Below the pieces are notes generated by a model. It ran no database searches and was not told the DNA's origin. It saw only the letters and a program-made list of their open reading frames with translations. From Moraxellaceae bacterium (GTDB lineage Bacteria > Pseudomonadota > Gammaproteobacteria > Pseudomonadales > Moraxellaceae): a stretch of DNA of 64,000 nucleotides. Shown in pieces: positions 53,570 to 61,541 of this stretch. Positions within the stretch are counted from its first letter, which is position 1. The number at the start of each line of letters is the position of its first letter. Location: assembly GCA_030680295.1 (NCBI GenBank), contig JAUXVU010000018.1:613547-677546 (forward strand), read 5' to 3'. Both the position numbers and the translations under genes were made by a program.

Positions 53570-53594
53570 GCCGGGCATATGCCCGGCTTTTTTT
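53570..53594 (+). terminator. Terminator after the TonB receptor gene
   Basis: GCCGGGC pairs with GCCCGGC around ATAT, followed by T7. It lies between the receptor and the hydroxy-acid oxidase gene, so the latter two genes are expressed by read-through or a separate promoter. Confidence 0.85.
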
Positions 53595-53613
53595 ATCGAT
53601 GAAAGATTGATTC

Positions 53614-54744
53614 ATGACTGACTCAACTAAAATCTCCTCGTCTTCGCTCAATCGGATTCCCGCCGAAATTCTATGCGCTCAAGACTATGAAACCCTTGCC
53701 CAACGTTTTATTGATCCCACCCATTACGCCTATATTTCGGGTGGCAGCGGCAAAGACCTAACACTGGATGCCAACCGCATTGCGTTTGCACGCCGGTCAA
53801 TCTGTCCACGGCTATTACGCGATGTAAGCAAAGGCAGCACTGCCCTCACCTTAGCGGGACAGCCTTTGCCTCATCCTATTCTGCTTGCACCGGTGGCCTA
53901 TCAAACACTGGCACACCCGCTGGGCGAATTAGAAACTGCACGTGCCGCCGCTGCGCTGCAAAGCGTTATGATTAGCAGCACCTTAGCTTCCAATACTCTG
54001 GAAGACATTGCACAGCAGGCAGGCCCACAGCGCTGGTTTCAGCTCTACCTGCAACCACAACGCAAGATAACACTAGACCTTCTGCGCCGCGCCGAAGCGG
54101 CTGGCTACACAGCAATTGTCCTAACCCTAGACGCCAGCATTCAAATACCCAGCCAACGTGCTTTGCGCGCACAGTTTTGCATGCCTCAACACTGCGTGGC
54201 TGCCAATTTAACCGGCTACGAGCCTGCACCAACGGACACGCTAAGCCATAACGAAAGCCGAATTTTTCAAGGTGTTATGCGCCATGCGCCTACTCAAAAC
54301 GATATCGAATGGCTACTGACACAAACGCATCTGCCGGTGTGGTTTAAGGGCGTGCTGCATCCCGAAGATGCATGCCTGCTTCAGTCACTTGGTGCTCAAG
54401 GCTTGGTAGTGTCCAACCACGGCGGTCGAACACTAGATGGTGCACCGGCTAGCTTGACGATGTTGCCTGCCATTCGACAAGCCGTTGGCTGTGACTACCC
54501 ACTTTTATTTGATGGTGGTATTCGCAGTGGTGCGGACATCTTCAAAGCCATTGCGCTAGGTGCCGATGCCATACTGATTGGACGGCTACAGCTATACGCG
54601 CTGAGTGTGGCGGGCGCATTGGGTGTTGCCCATATGATCCGCACGCTACACGAAGAGCTGGAAGCCACCATGGCATTAGCAGGTTGCGCCACCCTTCACG
54701 ATATTCGCGCCACTAAATTGCTGCGCGCCGACGACATTAGCTAA
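53614..54744 (+). CDS. FMN-dependent alpha-hydroxy-acid oxidase (lactate dehydrogenase LldD / glycolate oxidase family)
   Basis: A 376-residue TIM-barrel flavoenzyme. The catalytic pair His269 and Arg272 lies in SNHGGRTLDG; YAYISGGSGKDLT, LAPVAYQTLAHPLGE and FDGGIRSGADIFKAIALGADA bind FMN. The family oxidises L-2-hydroxy acids to 2-oxo acids. The substrate is not evident; the place between a siderophore receptor and piuC suggests a role in handling an imported siderophore or its hydroxy-acid part, which is inference. piuC follows after 12 bp. Confidence 0.88.
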   Translation: MTDSTKISSSSLNRIPAEILCAQDYETLAQRFIDPTHYAYISGGSGKDLTLDANRIAFARRSICPRLLRDVSKGSTALTLAGQPLPHPILLAPVAYQTLAHPLGELETARAAAALQSVMISSTLASNTLEDIAQQAGPQRWFQLYLQPQRKITLDLLRRAEAAGYTAIVLTLDASIQIPSQRALRAQFCMPQHCVAANLTGYEPAPTDTLSHNESRIFQGVMRHAPTQNDIEWLLTQTHLPVWFKGVLHPEDACLLQSLGAQGLVVSNHGGRTLDGAPASLTMLPAIRQAVGCDYPLLFDGGIRSGADIFKAIALGADAILIGRLQLYALSVAGALGVAHMIRTLHEELEATMALAGCATLHDIRATKLLRADDIS

Positions 54745-54756
54745 GGAGCCAACACA

Positions 54757-55440
54757 ATGCTGATCACCATTGAACAGGTGCTAAGTCCAGAGGAAGTACA
54801 ACAATTTCGCACTCGGCTTGAAACCACTCACTGGCAAGACGGCCAGCAGACCGCAGGGTCGCTTGCACGTAACGTCAAGCAGAACCTACAAATAGATGAC
54901 AACAGCTCACTGGCGATTGAACTCGGCAACCACATACTGCGTCGCTTGGCAGGCAACACACGCTTCATTAGTGCTGCGCTACCTTCAAAAATCTATCCGC
55001 CAAAGTTCAACTGTTACCGAGACGGAGGGCAGTACGGCGCTCACGTCGACAGCGCATTAATGCAAGTCCCAGGCACCAGTATTACCGTCCGTAGTGACCT
55101 GTCCGCGACATTATTTTTGAGTGCAGCCGATGAATATGATGGTGGCGAGCTAGAAATTGAAGGCCCTTTCGGCGTACAAACTGTCAAGCTCGAAGCGGGT
55201 GATATGGTGCTCTACCCTTCCAGCAGCCTTCACCGTGTCACTCCAGTGACCCGTGGCAAACGCATCGCCTCTTTCTTCTGGATTGAAAGCCATATTCGCG
55301 ATGAAGGCGAACGCACGCTTTTGTTCGACTTGGACCAGTCCATTCAAGCACTCACCACACAACTTAAAGTCAATGATCCGCAATTACTCGCGTTGACTGG
55401 GGTTTATCACAACCTGTTGCGACGTTGGGCGATCAGTTAA
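54757..55440 (+). CDS. piuC: PKHD-type Fe(II)/2-oxoglutarate hydroxylase PiuC
   Basis: A 227-residue dioxygenase of standard YbiX/PiuC length. Iron ligands His96 and Asp98 (YGAHVDSAL) and His159 ([13 protein letters not shown]), with Arg169 for 2-oxoglutarate. PiuC genes are characteristically linked to TonB receptors of the Fiu/PiuA type and are iron-regulated; the reaction on the siderophore or receptor is unknown. AAGGAG precedes the ATG. Confidence 0.93.
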   Translation: MLITIEQVLSPEEVQQFRTRLETTHWQDGQQTAGSLARNVKQNLQIDDNSSLAIELGNHILRRLAGNTRFISAALPSKIYPPKFNCYRDGGQYGAHVDSALMQVPGTSITVRSDLSATLFLSAADEYDGGELEIEGPFGVQTVKLEAGDMVLYPSSSLHRVTPVTRGKRIASFFWIESHIRDEGERTLLFDLDQSIQALTTQLKVNDPQLLALTGVYHNLLRRWAIS

Positions 55441-55467
55441 ATCACTCCCAGTTAAAGCAAGTTACGG

Positions 55468-55731
55468 TTACTCGTAATGACTCCAGAGCCTTAGCACTTT
55501 CACTACTCGCTCCGCTTCAAGCACTTGGTAAACCAAGCGATGCAGGATGTTGATACGACTAGAATAAGCCCCTGCCAGATCACCGATTAAAGCCTCAAAC
55601 GGTGGCGGTCTTCTAAAAGGGTCATCAGCGATAAGTTGTAATCACTCTTGGGCTTTTGGCTTCAAGCCACTTAAGGCGAATTCTTTAGCATTTTCTTGAG
55701 CTTGCTTGCTATAAACCAACGTCCATGTCAC
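55468..55731 (-). pseudogene. yoeB: Txe/YoeB-family mRNA interferase toxin, interrupted by an in-frame TGA
   Basis: Read on the minus strand from GTG at 55731, 88 codons encode a near-complete YoeB-type toxin: WTLVYSKQAQENA at the start, GLKPKAQE, then TGA at 55644-55642 (codon 30), then LQLIADDPFRRPPPFE, SRINILHRLVYQV and the terminal LWSHYE. Family members usually have a Leu at the interrupted position, so one base change from a TTA or TTG codon explains it. The HRLVYQV and final Tyr of the active region remain. The start overlaps the antitoxin stop by 4 bp, the normal arrangement. Only a 29-residue fragment can be made unless the stop is read through. Confidence 0.85.
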
Positions 55732-55970
55732 CAGTCCAACTCCTTGGCGCACACACTGACCTGCTCTTCCATTCTTTCGCGAACAGACTCACGCATACCC
55801 GGCACAGAAAGCAGGTATAACGTTTCCTGAATAGCGGCCCAGTCTTCTTCAGACACTAAAACAGCTTTGTTGCGCTTGCCCACGATAACAATTGGCTGGT
55901 GCGACTCAGCCACATCATCAATTAACCGATACAAATTACTGCGCGCCTTACTAACCGAAATGCTAGTCAT
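55728..55970 (-). CDS. yefM: YefM/Phd-family antitoxin
   Basis: 80 residues. The N-terminus, MTSISVSKARSNLYRLIDDV, is the YefM/Phd DNA-binding fold; the C-terminal tail after residue 50 is charged and should wrap the toxin. GGAGGTGAC directly upstream is a very good ribosome-binding site and fixes the start. It is intact, while its toxin partner downstream has a stop. It begins 10 bp after the methyltransferase gene on the same strand, so it may share that transcript. Confidence 0.9.
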   Translation of the reverse strand: MTSISVSKARSNLYRLIDDVAESHQPIVIVGKRNKAVLVSEEDWAAIQETLYLLSVPGMRESVRERMEEQVSVCAKELDW

Positions 55971-55980
55971 GTCACCTCCA

Positions 55981-57240
55981 TCACACTGCCTCTGCCAACA
56001 AGTCTGGCTGCACAACGTGGTGCTCAAAGGGCACAAGATATGGCTGCATAATGCGAGCCACTTCTTGGAATGCCAGCATAACCACGGAGTTGCCAAACTG
56101 CTGATACGCACGGGTATCTGACACAGGAATACGGAAGTCATCGGGGTAGCCCATCAGACGAGCACATTCACGTGGTGTTAGTCGACGCGGATTAAGCTCC
56201 CAGCCCCTATCCACTAAAATTTCCGAACCGTCTTTGTGATAACGCGCAGACAAGGTGCGCGACACCGAGTTTTCATTCACCAAACCAAAACCGAAACCAT
56301 TACCTTTGGCGCGGTGCTTTTCGGCATACCCTTGTAAATAGGCCCACAGCTTGTCACTTAGGATGTACTTCTCATTCACGTTGCCAACCTGATGGTCAAA
56401 AAAGCGGTTGCCATCCCACTCCAGAAAAGGCTCTGTGCCATCGGTGCGATGCAAAATATCCTTCATGCGCTTGCCACCTTTGGCAGGCAACTGCAGAGCA
56501 TCCCATGTAAACGCAGTTGGTTCACGAAAGCCCACCATGACAATGCGCTCACGATGCTGGGGCACAAAATGCTGGCCATCCACCACACGAACATGCAAGT
56601 GATAACCCAGCTCTTCGGTCAACACCTTACGGATCACATCAAAGGTACGGCCCTTGTCATGCGACTGCAGGTTTTTCACATTTTCTAGCACAAAAGCCTT
56701 CGGTTGCTTTGCTCTAATAATCCGAGCCACGTCAAAAAATAATGTGCCTTGGGTCTCATCAGAAAACCCATGCGCCCGCCCCAAAGAGTTCTTTTTCGAC
56801 ACGCCAGCAATAGAGAATGGCTGACAGGGAAAACCCGCTAATAACACATCATGGTCTGGGATGTCGTCCTCGGCAATTTGGGTAATATCACCGGCTAAGG
56901 AATGTGTGCTGCAGGGAAAGTTTTGGCGATAGGTTTGTTGAGCGTAGCTGTCCCATTCACTGGTGAATACACACTCACCCCCAATAGACTCAAAGGCCAT
57001 GCGCAGGCCACCAATGCCGGCAAACAAATCAATAAAACGAAAATCACCCGATGTGCGCTGATTACCCCAAGGAAGTAATAACTGCTTTAGGCTTTCTGCA
57101 AGGTATGGCCGTGGTTCAGTTTCTTTTAGCTCCCAACGACGCACCGTGCCAACATTAACGCCAAGGGCTTCGGCCAGCTCTTTGTGCTTGTAATAACTCA
57201 GCGCTTCTGTCAAATAGTGATGCACCAAATCATTGCTCAT
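55981..57240 (-). CDS. dcm: DNA (cytosine-5) methyltransferase, Dcm/EcoRII type, with N-terminal HTH
   Basis: 419 residues, very similar in its catalytic part to E. coli Dcm. Residues about 18-52 form a helix-turn-helix ([17 protein letters not shown]). Then [10 protein letters not shown] (motif I), [20 protein letters not shown] with catalytic Cys139, [20 protein letters not shown], the target-recognition region, and RQFGNSV-type YQQFGNSVV. The target is probably CCNGG-like (CCWGG or CCSGG), judged from the Dcm relation and the MvaI/BcnI nuclease next door. GGAG precedes the ATG at 57240. All key motifs are intact. It is divergent from the nuclease gene. Confidence 0.93.
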   Translation of the reverse strand: MSNDLVHHYLTEALSYYKHKELAEALGVNVGTVRRWELKETEPRPYLAESLKQLLLPWGNQRTSGDFRFIDLFAGIGGLRMAFESIGGECVFTSEWDSYAQQTYRQNFPCSTHSLAGDITQIAEDDIPDHDVLLAGFPCQPFSIAGVSKKNSLGRAHGFSDETQGTLFFDVARIIRAKQPKAFVLENVKNLQSHDKGRTFDVIRKVLTEELGYHLHVRVVDGQHFVPQHRERIVMVGFREPTAFTWDALQLPAKGGKRMKDILHRTDGTEPFLEWDGNRFFDHQVGNVNEKYILSDKLWAYLQGYAEKHRAKGNGFGFGLVNENSVSRTLSARYHKDGSEILVDRGWELNPRRLTPRECARLMGYPDDFRIPVSDTRAYQQFGNSVVMLAFQEVARIMQPYLVPFEHHVVQPDLLAEAV

Positions 57241-57260
57241 GCCGCGCTCCAGTCGCTGGG

Positions 57261-57289
57261 AATTATTTCTGCATATTGCACGAATAATT
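57261..57289. promoter_or_regulatory. 29-bp imperfect palindrome, possible operator of the R-M system
   Basis: AATTATT (57261-57267) pairs with AATAATT (57283-57289), and an inner TGCA (57270-57273) pairs with TGCA (57277-57280); 11 of 14 positions are symmetric about base 57275. It begins 21 bp before the methyltransferase start and ends 64 bp before the nuclease start. M.SsoII- and M.EcoRII-type enzymes repress their own genes through an N-terminal HTH at such a site, so this is a plausible operator. Confidence 0.5.
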
Positions 57290-57353
57290 ATCCATAAACA
57301 ACCAAAAACTGGCCGCATGAACAGTATTTTTAAGCGTAAATGGAGTCAACAGG

Positions 57354-58667
57354 ATGTTGCAAACGCTAGACGACCTATTGCTAAAACTGAGCCTGCTGGG
57401 TGTACAGCAGGTGCTGTGTAAGCCACTGGCTGAAAACGACAACAGCAAACAACAGATTTACCTTGGTGGCAGCTTTGATGTGCTGCAAATGCTGCCTTTT
57501 GAACAGGTAAAGCCTTACAACACCGGCAAAGTGCCTAACTTTAAAGCGTCATTACACTTTTATTGGCTGGATGGTGATGGCAAATCCCACCTAGCACCGC
57601 ATACCCAACTTATTTTGTACCCCAAATACCCTGAAGTACGGCTGTCTGGCTTTTTACGCGGCTGCACAGCAGCACCAAATGAGCTCATGCGCCCTATTTT
57701 GTAGGAATATCGACAATTTAATAACGGCCCCGATGGCCGAATGTTGCTGATGGGCGTTAGCCGCGACCGTTCGATTTATGCGTTTTTAGCACCTGCTGCC
57801 AGCGCCATGTCGCAGCAACTACAAAAACTGATCAGTATCGGTACACACCCCAAAAAAGGCGTCTTCACCGTCATTCCGGCAACCACCACAGACACCCGTC
57901 AGCAGCTGATAAACAAACTAAAAGAAATTCACTTACTCGGCTGGCACCAATCCATGCGCCTTAACTCTGCTGGAATGGTGCAGCCCTATATTGCCAAAAA
58001 TGGCGGCGGTTACACCTTAGAAGCCCTATTGGGTGTGATACCCAATGGGCGCTCGGAACCTGATTACTTAGGCTGGGAAATTAAAGGCTATAGCAGCGAC
58101 CGCATAACCCTAATGACACCCGAGCCAGATGCCGGTTTTTATGGCGAGGCTGGTGTTAAGGCTTTTGTGCAGCAATATGGCCACCCCACTGCAAACGACA
58201 CTTTGTACTTTACTGGCCTGCACCGGGTTGGTAATCGAAACGACAGCACAGGCCTAACCCTGATACTGGATGGTTACGACCCCGTTCAACAAAAAATTAC
58301 CGACGTAAATGGCGCATTACAGCTGATGACCGACAACGGTCAGCCCGCCGCCTCATGGACATTTGCCAAGCTGATGGACAAGTGGAGTAAAAAACATGCC
58401 CAAGCCGCCTTTGTGCGCTATTCATCCAACAAAGCCAGCCTGCCCAGCTTTCACTATGAAAGCCCCGTCCATTTAGGCCTAGGCACTAACTTCAGCCACT
58501 TTTTACACGCCCTGCAGCAAGGCCACGTGGTCTACGACCCCGGCTCAAAAATTTCAGGAGCTAGCAGTAATGCCGCAAAGGTAAAAGCGCGTAGCCAATT
58601 TAGGATTCCGTTTAAGCAGTTACCGGCGCTGTATGAGGGGTTTGAGGCGGAGAAATTGTCACAGTAA
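57354..58667 (+). pseudogene. MvaI/BcnI-family restriction endonuclease with N-terminal extra domain, interrupted by an in-frame TAG
   Basis: One reading frame of 437 codons broken only at codon 117 by TAG (57702-57704). The part after the stop holds the complete MvaI/BcnI catalytic domain: GGGYTLEALLGVIPNG, then EPDYLGWEIKGY with the acidic residues and Lys of the active site, and a full C-terminus. Known MvaI and BcnI are about 240 residues; here some 150 residues precede the domain. That part (KPLAENDNS, LILYPKYPEVRLSGF, DGRMLLMGVSRD) resembles the EcoRII-N/B3-like DNA-binding pseudobarrel, a tentative reading. ATGs at 57741 and 57807 could restart translation and give a catalytic fragment. 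GGAG supports the start at 57354. Confidence 0.85.
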
Positions 58668-58767
58668 TGTGTTAACACTGCGCTCAGATAGACAATGAGC
58701 TAGCGATCGAGCTACACCCCCCATCAGACCGTGGTAATACTGCTACTAATTTTCAACTTTTCACCTA

Positions 58768-59409
58768 TCACTTCATATACTTTTTGGGCTTTGACTTATC
58801 AAATAATGAATAAAAATACTCAATACTAATATCTCCCACCACGCCAATTTTCACACAAGAACTATTCTTGTAGAAAAAATCAAAATGATAGCGAGGGTGT
58901 ACATCTCCATCCTCATTATCAAAATCATCATCAAATCTAAAGTACCCATGGTCATCAGCTAAAAGTGAAAAAAAAGCGTTACTATAATTAATAGACTCAT
59001 GGACTCCTAATCCAAATGTCTCACTTATTGATAAAACAATATCATCATTAGTAATAAATTTATTTTTTGAAACTGAAATAGCGTTACGCATTACAGACAG
59101 ATATAATCCATCAACTTTTCCACCAATATAATCGCAATTAAAATAAATCCCCTCGCCACTATTAATTACTTGAAATGGTATTGACATCGTAAAGAAACCT
59201 TTACTTTTACGAACCACTACCCTATTACATATACCAGTAAATATTACTAAATCGAAATCATCGGAGCGCTCTAAAGAAATAGAGCTTTGACTAGCGTTTA
59301 CAATTTCAATAACCCTCAAGACATTTGATAAATTGTCAAATGAATCTCTTACCGATAAAAAACCGAGCCTCGTATAGGCTGGTAAATTTCTTATGTAATA
59401 AACGCTCAT
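58768..59409 (-). CDS. Unknown protein, last gene of the AT-rich cassette
   Basis: 213 residues, rich in Ser, Asn, Asp and aromatic residues, with no signal peptide or membrane segment. A mixed alpha/beta content is likely. The acidic stretch FDDDFDNEDGD near residue 170 and the basic tail KSKPKKYMK are notable. I recognise no family. Its ATG overlaps the helicase stop by 4 bp, so it is surely co-translated with it and probably works with it. Base composition is much more AT-rich than the core genes, which points to horizontal transfer. Confidence 0.75.
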   Translation of the reverse strand: MSVYYIRNLPAYTRLGFLSVRDSFDNLSNVLRVIEIVNASQSSISLERSDDFDLVIFTGICNRVVVRKSKGFFTMSIPFQVINSGEGIYFNCDYIGGKVDGLYLSVMRNAISVSKNKFITNDDIVLSISETFGLGVHESINYSNAFFSLLADDHGYFRFDDDFDNEDGDVHPRYHFDFFYKNSSCVKIGVVGDISIEYFYSLFDKSKPKKYMK

Positions 59410-61388
59410 AATTTCTTATGTCTCTCGTACTCTAACTCCAAAAGGTTAGCCAAATAGTCTTCATCAAAATCACCATCGCCAATTATTGATGTAATCCTAC
59501 TAACAAGCTTTGCAACCAATCTTGGCGAAGCTTCTTTTTCATTGCAGAAACTTCTGATATAACTTTCAATACTCTCTGCTTCTTCTAATACAAAGAGATC
59601 CTGTTGATTCTCGATTTCTTCTTTGGTAGGGACTCTAACACTCATGTAGTTGTGCTTCTGCATGAACGATAAACCATTACTTATTCTATTAACCAACTCT
59701 AAATCAACTTTGCTTCCAAGAATTAAATGACTTTCAAGAAAGGATCGTGCCATCATTGTGTAAAGAGCATTTCTAAAAGTTGGTGCTTTTGAAAGCCTTC
59801 TGGAGAAGCATATTACAAAAGGGAACTCCAACCCTTTTGCATTATTAATATTCGATATAAAAAAACGATCCGGATCACTAATCTTAGTCTCAAATGAAAC
59901 ATTAACATCCCAGTCAAATAATCTATTAATCTCAGCTTTTAATTTAGGTATCAAGTCATATATATAACTTTCTTTATCGAGAAATATAACCGCAATATCA
60001 CCTTGCTTAACTGTGCTATGCCTTATAGTAATTCCTCTAACTACGTCGATAATAGATTTACAAACATCTTCATCATTTTCTAATACTTTAATAATTGTAC
60101 TTATAAAATCATCAGGCATATCTTCAAATCTACGAAGAGGATCTCTGGATATATTTGCGAGCTGATTTTTTTCTTCATAAATATATCCGCAAGCATCCCA
60201 TTCTGAAGGCTTTAGCCATCTTAAAACAGGCTCTTCATATAAACCCATACCTAATGCATGAGAAAACATAAGGTTCTTGGGGTCTGTTCTATAGCACTTT
60301 TTTAATACCAAATCTGAACGATTAACTCTATCATCTATTGGCCTGAAAATATTTTGAAAAACATCGCCTGCAACAAATAATTTCTTTGCAGTAACTAATT
60401 CACATAACTCAATAAAGCTCTCAGAAAAATCCTGACTTTCATCTATGAAAACATAATCAAATATTGGCTTTTCATAACCCTTAACAATATTTATCTCTGC
60501 AATTGCTTTTTTACACAAAACATCAAAGCTTCCGGACTGCAAAGTGCCAAATGGAATGCCATAACAATGGCAAATATACCTATACATACCTGAAATAGGA
60601 TCTCGCGTGTTACCCCAAGCATGAAAACAAAATAGTTTATTATCCCAGTCAATCTGTCTTTCAACCCTCATAAAATCAAAAAATCCAGGAATCCTACTTT
60701 TCATTGAGGTTGCCAATATTCTGTTAAAGCAAGTGAATGCTATTCGTGCCTCTAAATCATGAGAATAGAGCTCTTTCAGCTTATGTAACAAAAGTTCAGT
60801 TTTCCCAGATCCTGCCAATCCTTGAACAACATATCTTTTCCCAGGACTGGGTTTAAATACAAAGCTTGTTTGATCGGTGTCAAAGAGAACAATCTTTGAC
60901 TTTACTAAGTCTAAAAGATCTCTCGCCTCAAGGTTTATTCTAGAAATATCATTTATACTACCAACAACAAGAGAGGTAAGCAGGTCAATAATTCGAATAT
61001 CCGATGGCTTTGACAATAAAGATTGATCTAAATTAATCTGACCTAATCTGCAAATATCAAATAAAGCTTCCCAATGTTTCTTCCTGCCTATTTTTTCTCG
61101 ATACTTATACTTTTCTGAAAGAAATGAAATATCATCTAAAAAATCCTCAGCAAATTCTTTTATATCATCATCACTATCACCAAGATCTACAAAACACGGC
61201 CTATTACCTGAAATGAAAATCACTATTGCTTTTTCATAATCATAAGCAGAGTCATCTTTTGTTAATGGCTTACACAAGACATATGTCTGCTTTTTGTGAA
61301 TATCAGAATACTGATCAATTATTTGCTTAATTTTAGTATTTTCTACTAACTCAAGTGCGTCAGGCGAATAAAAACTATAGCCACTCAT
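59406..61388 (-). CDS. UvrD/PcrA-like superfamily 1 helicase, accessory
   Basis: 660 residues. After about 180 residues that match nothing I know come the SF1 motifs: Walker A GLAGSGKT (190-197), FTCFNRILA (Ia), DESQD (316-320, Walker B), GDVFQNIF (341-348), YRTDP (366-370), a motif V region NAKGLEFPFVICFS, and a motif VI-like LYTMMARSFLESHLIL. The arginine of motif VI is kept. It should move on or unwind nucleic acid with ATP. No nuclease motif is visible in it. A 4-bp overlap links it to the unknown gene downstream; the DUF3800 gene lies 153 bp upstream on the same strand. AT-rich. Confidence 0.85.
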   Translation of the reverse strand: MSGYSFYSPDALELVENTKIKQIIDQYSDIHKKQTYVLCKPLTKDDSAYDYEKAIVIFISGNRPCFVDLGDSDDDIKEFAEDFLDDISFLSEKYKYREKIGRKKHWEALFDICRLGQINLDQSLLSKPSDIRIIDLLTSLVVGSINDISRINLEARDLLDLVKSKIVLFDTDQTSFVFKPSPGKRYVVQGLAGSGKTELLLHKLKELYSHDLEARIAFTCFNRILATSMKSRIPGFFDFMRVERQIDWDNKLFCFHAWGNTRDPISGMYRYICHCYGIPFGTLQSGSFDVLCKKAIAEINIVKGYEKPIFDYVFIDESQDFSESFIELCELVTAKKLFVAGDVFQNIFRPIDDRVNRSDLVLKKCYRTDPKNLMFSHALGMGLYEEPVLRWLKPSEWDACGYIYEEKNQLANISRDPLRRFEDMPDDFISTIIKVLENDEDVCKSIIDVVRGITIRHSTVKQGDIAVIFLDKESYIYDLIPKLKAEINRLFDWDVNVSFETKISDPDRFFISNINNAKGLEFPFVICFSRRLSKAPTFRNALYTMMARSFLESHLILGSKVDLELVNRISNGLSFMQKHNYMSVRVPTKEEIENQQDLFVLEEAESIESYIRSFCNEKEASPRLVAKLVSRITSIIGDGDFDEDYLANLLELEYERHKKL

Positions 61389-61432
61389 AAATTATTTTCT
61401 CCACGATGGTTAATAATATAAAAAGAAAAATT

Positions 61433-61459
61433 TAATAAAAGATAATAAAAGATAATAAA
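61433..61459. repeat. 10-bp tandem repeat in the cassette intergenic region
   Basis: TAATAAAAGA occurs 2.7 times in a row, in the 153-bp gap between the DUF3800 and helicase genes, 45 bp before the helicase start. It may be part of an AT-rich promoter or simply slippage-prone sequence. Confidence 0.7.
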
Positions 61460-61541
61460 TATTTATATTATAGAAAATAGAACGTCTAACAACTTAGCAC
61501 TTCATCTACTTCAGACCACAAGTGATCAGATTTGTTAAGTC

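Noticed and set aside
55468..58667. Stop-codon reassignment or programmed read-through as an explanation of the two in-frame stops
   Set aside because: The two stops differ (TGA and TAG), both codons end ordinary genes in this window, and no selenocysteine-type hairpin was noticed.
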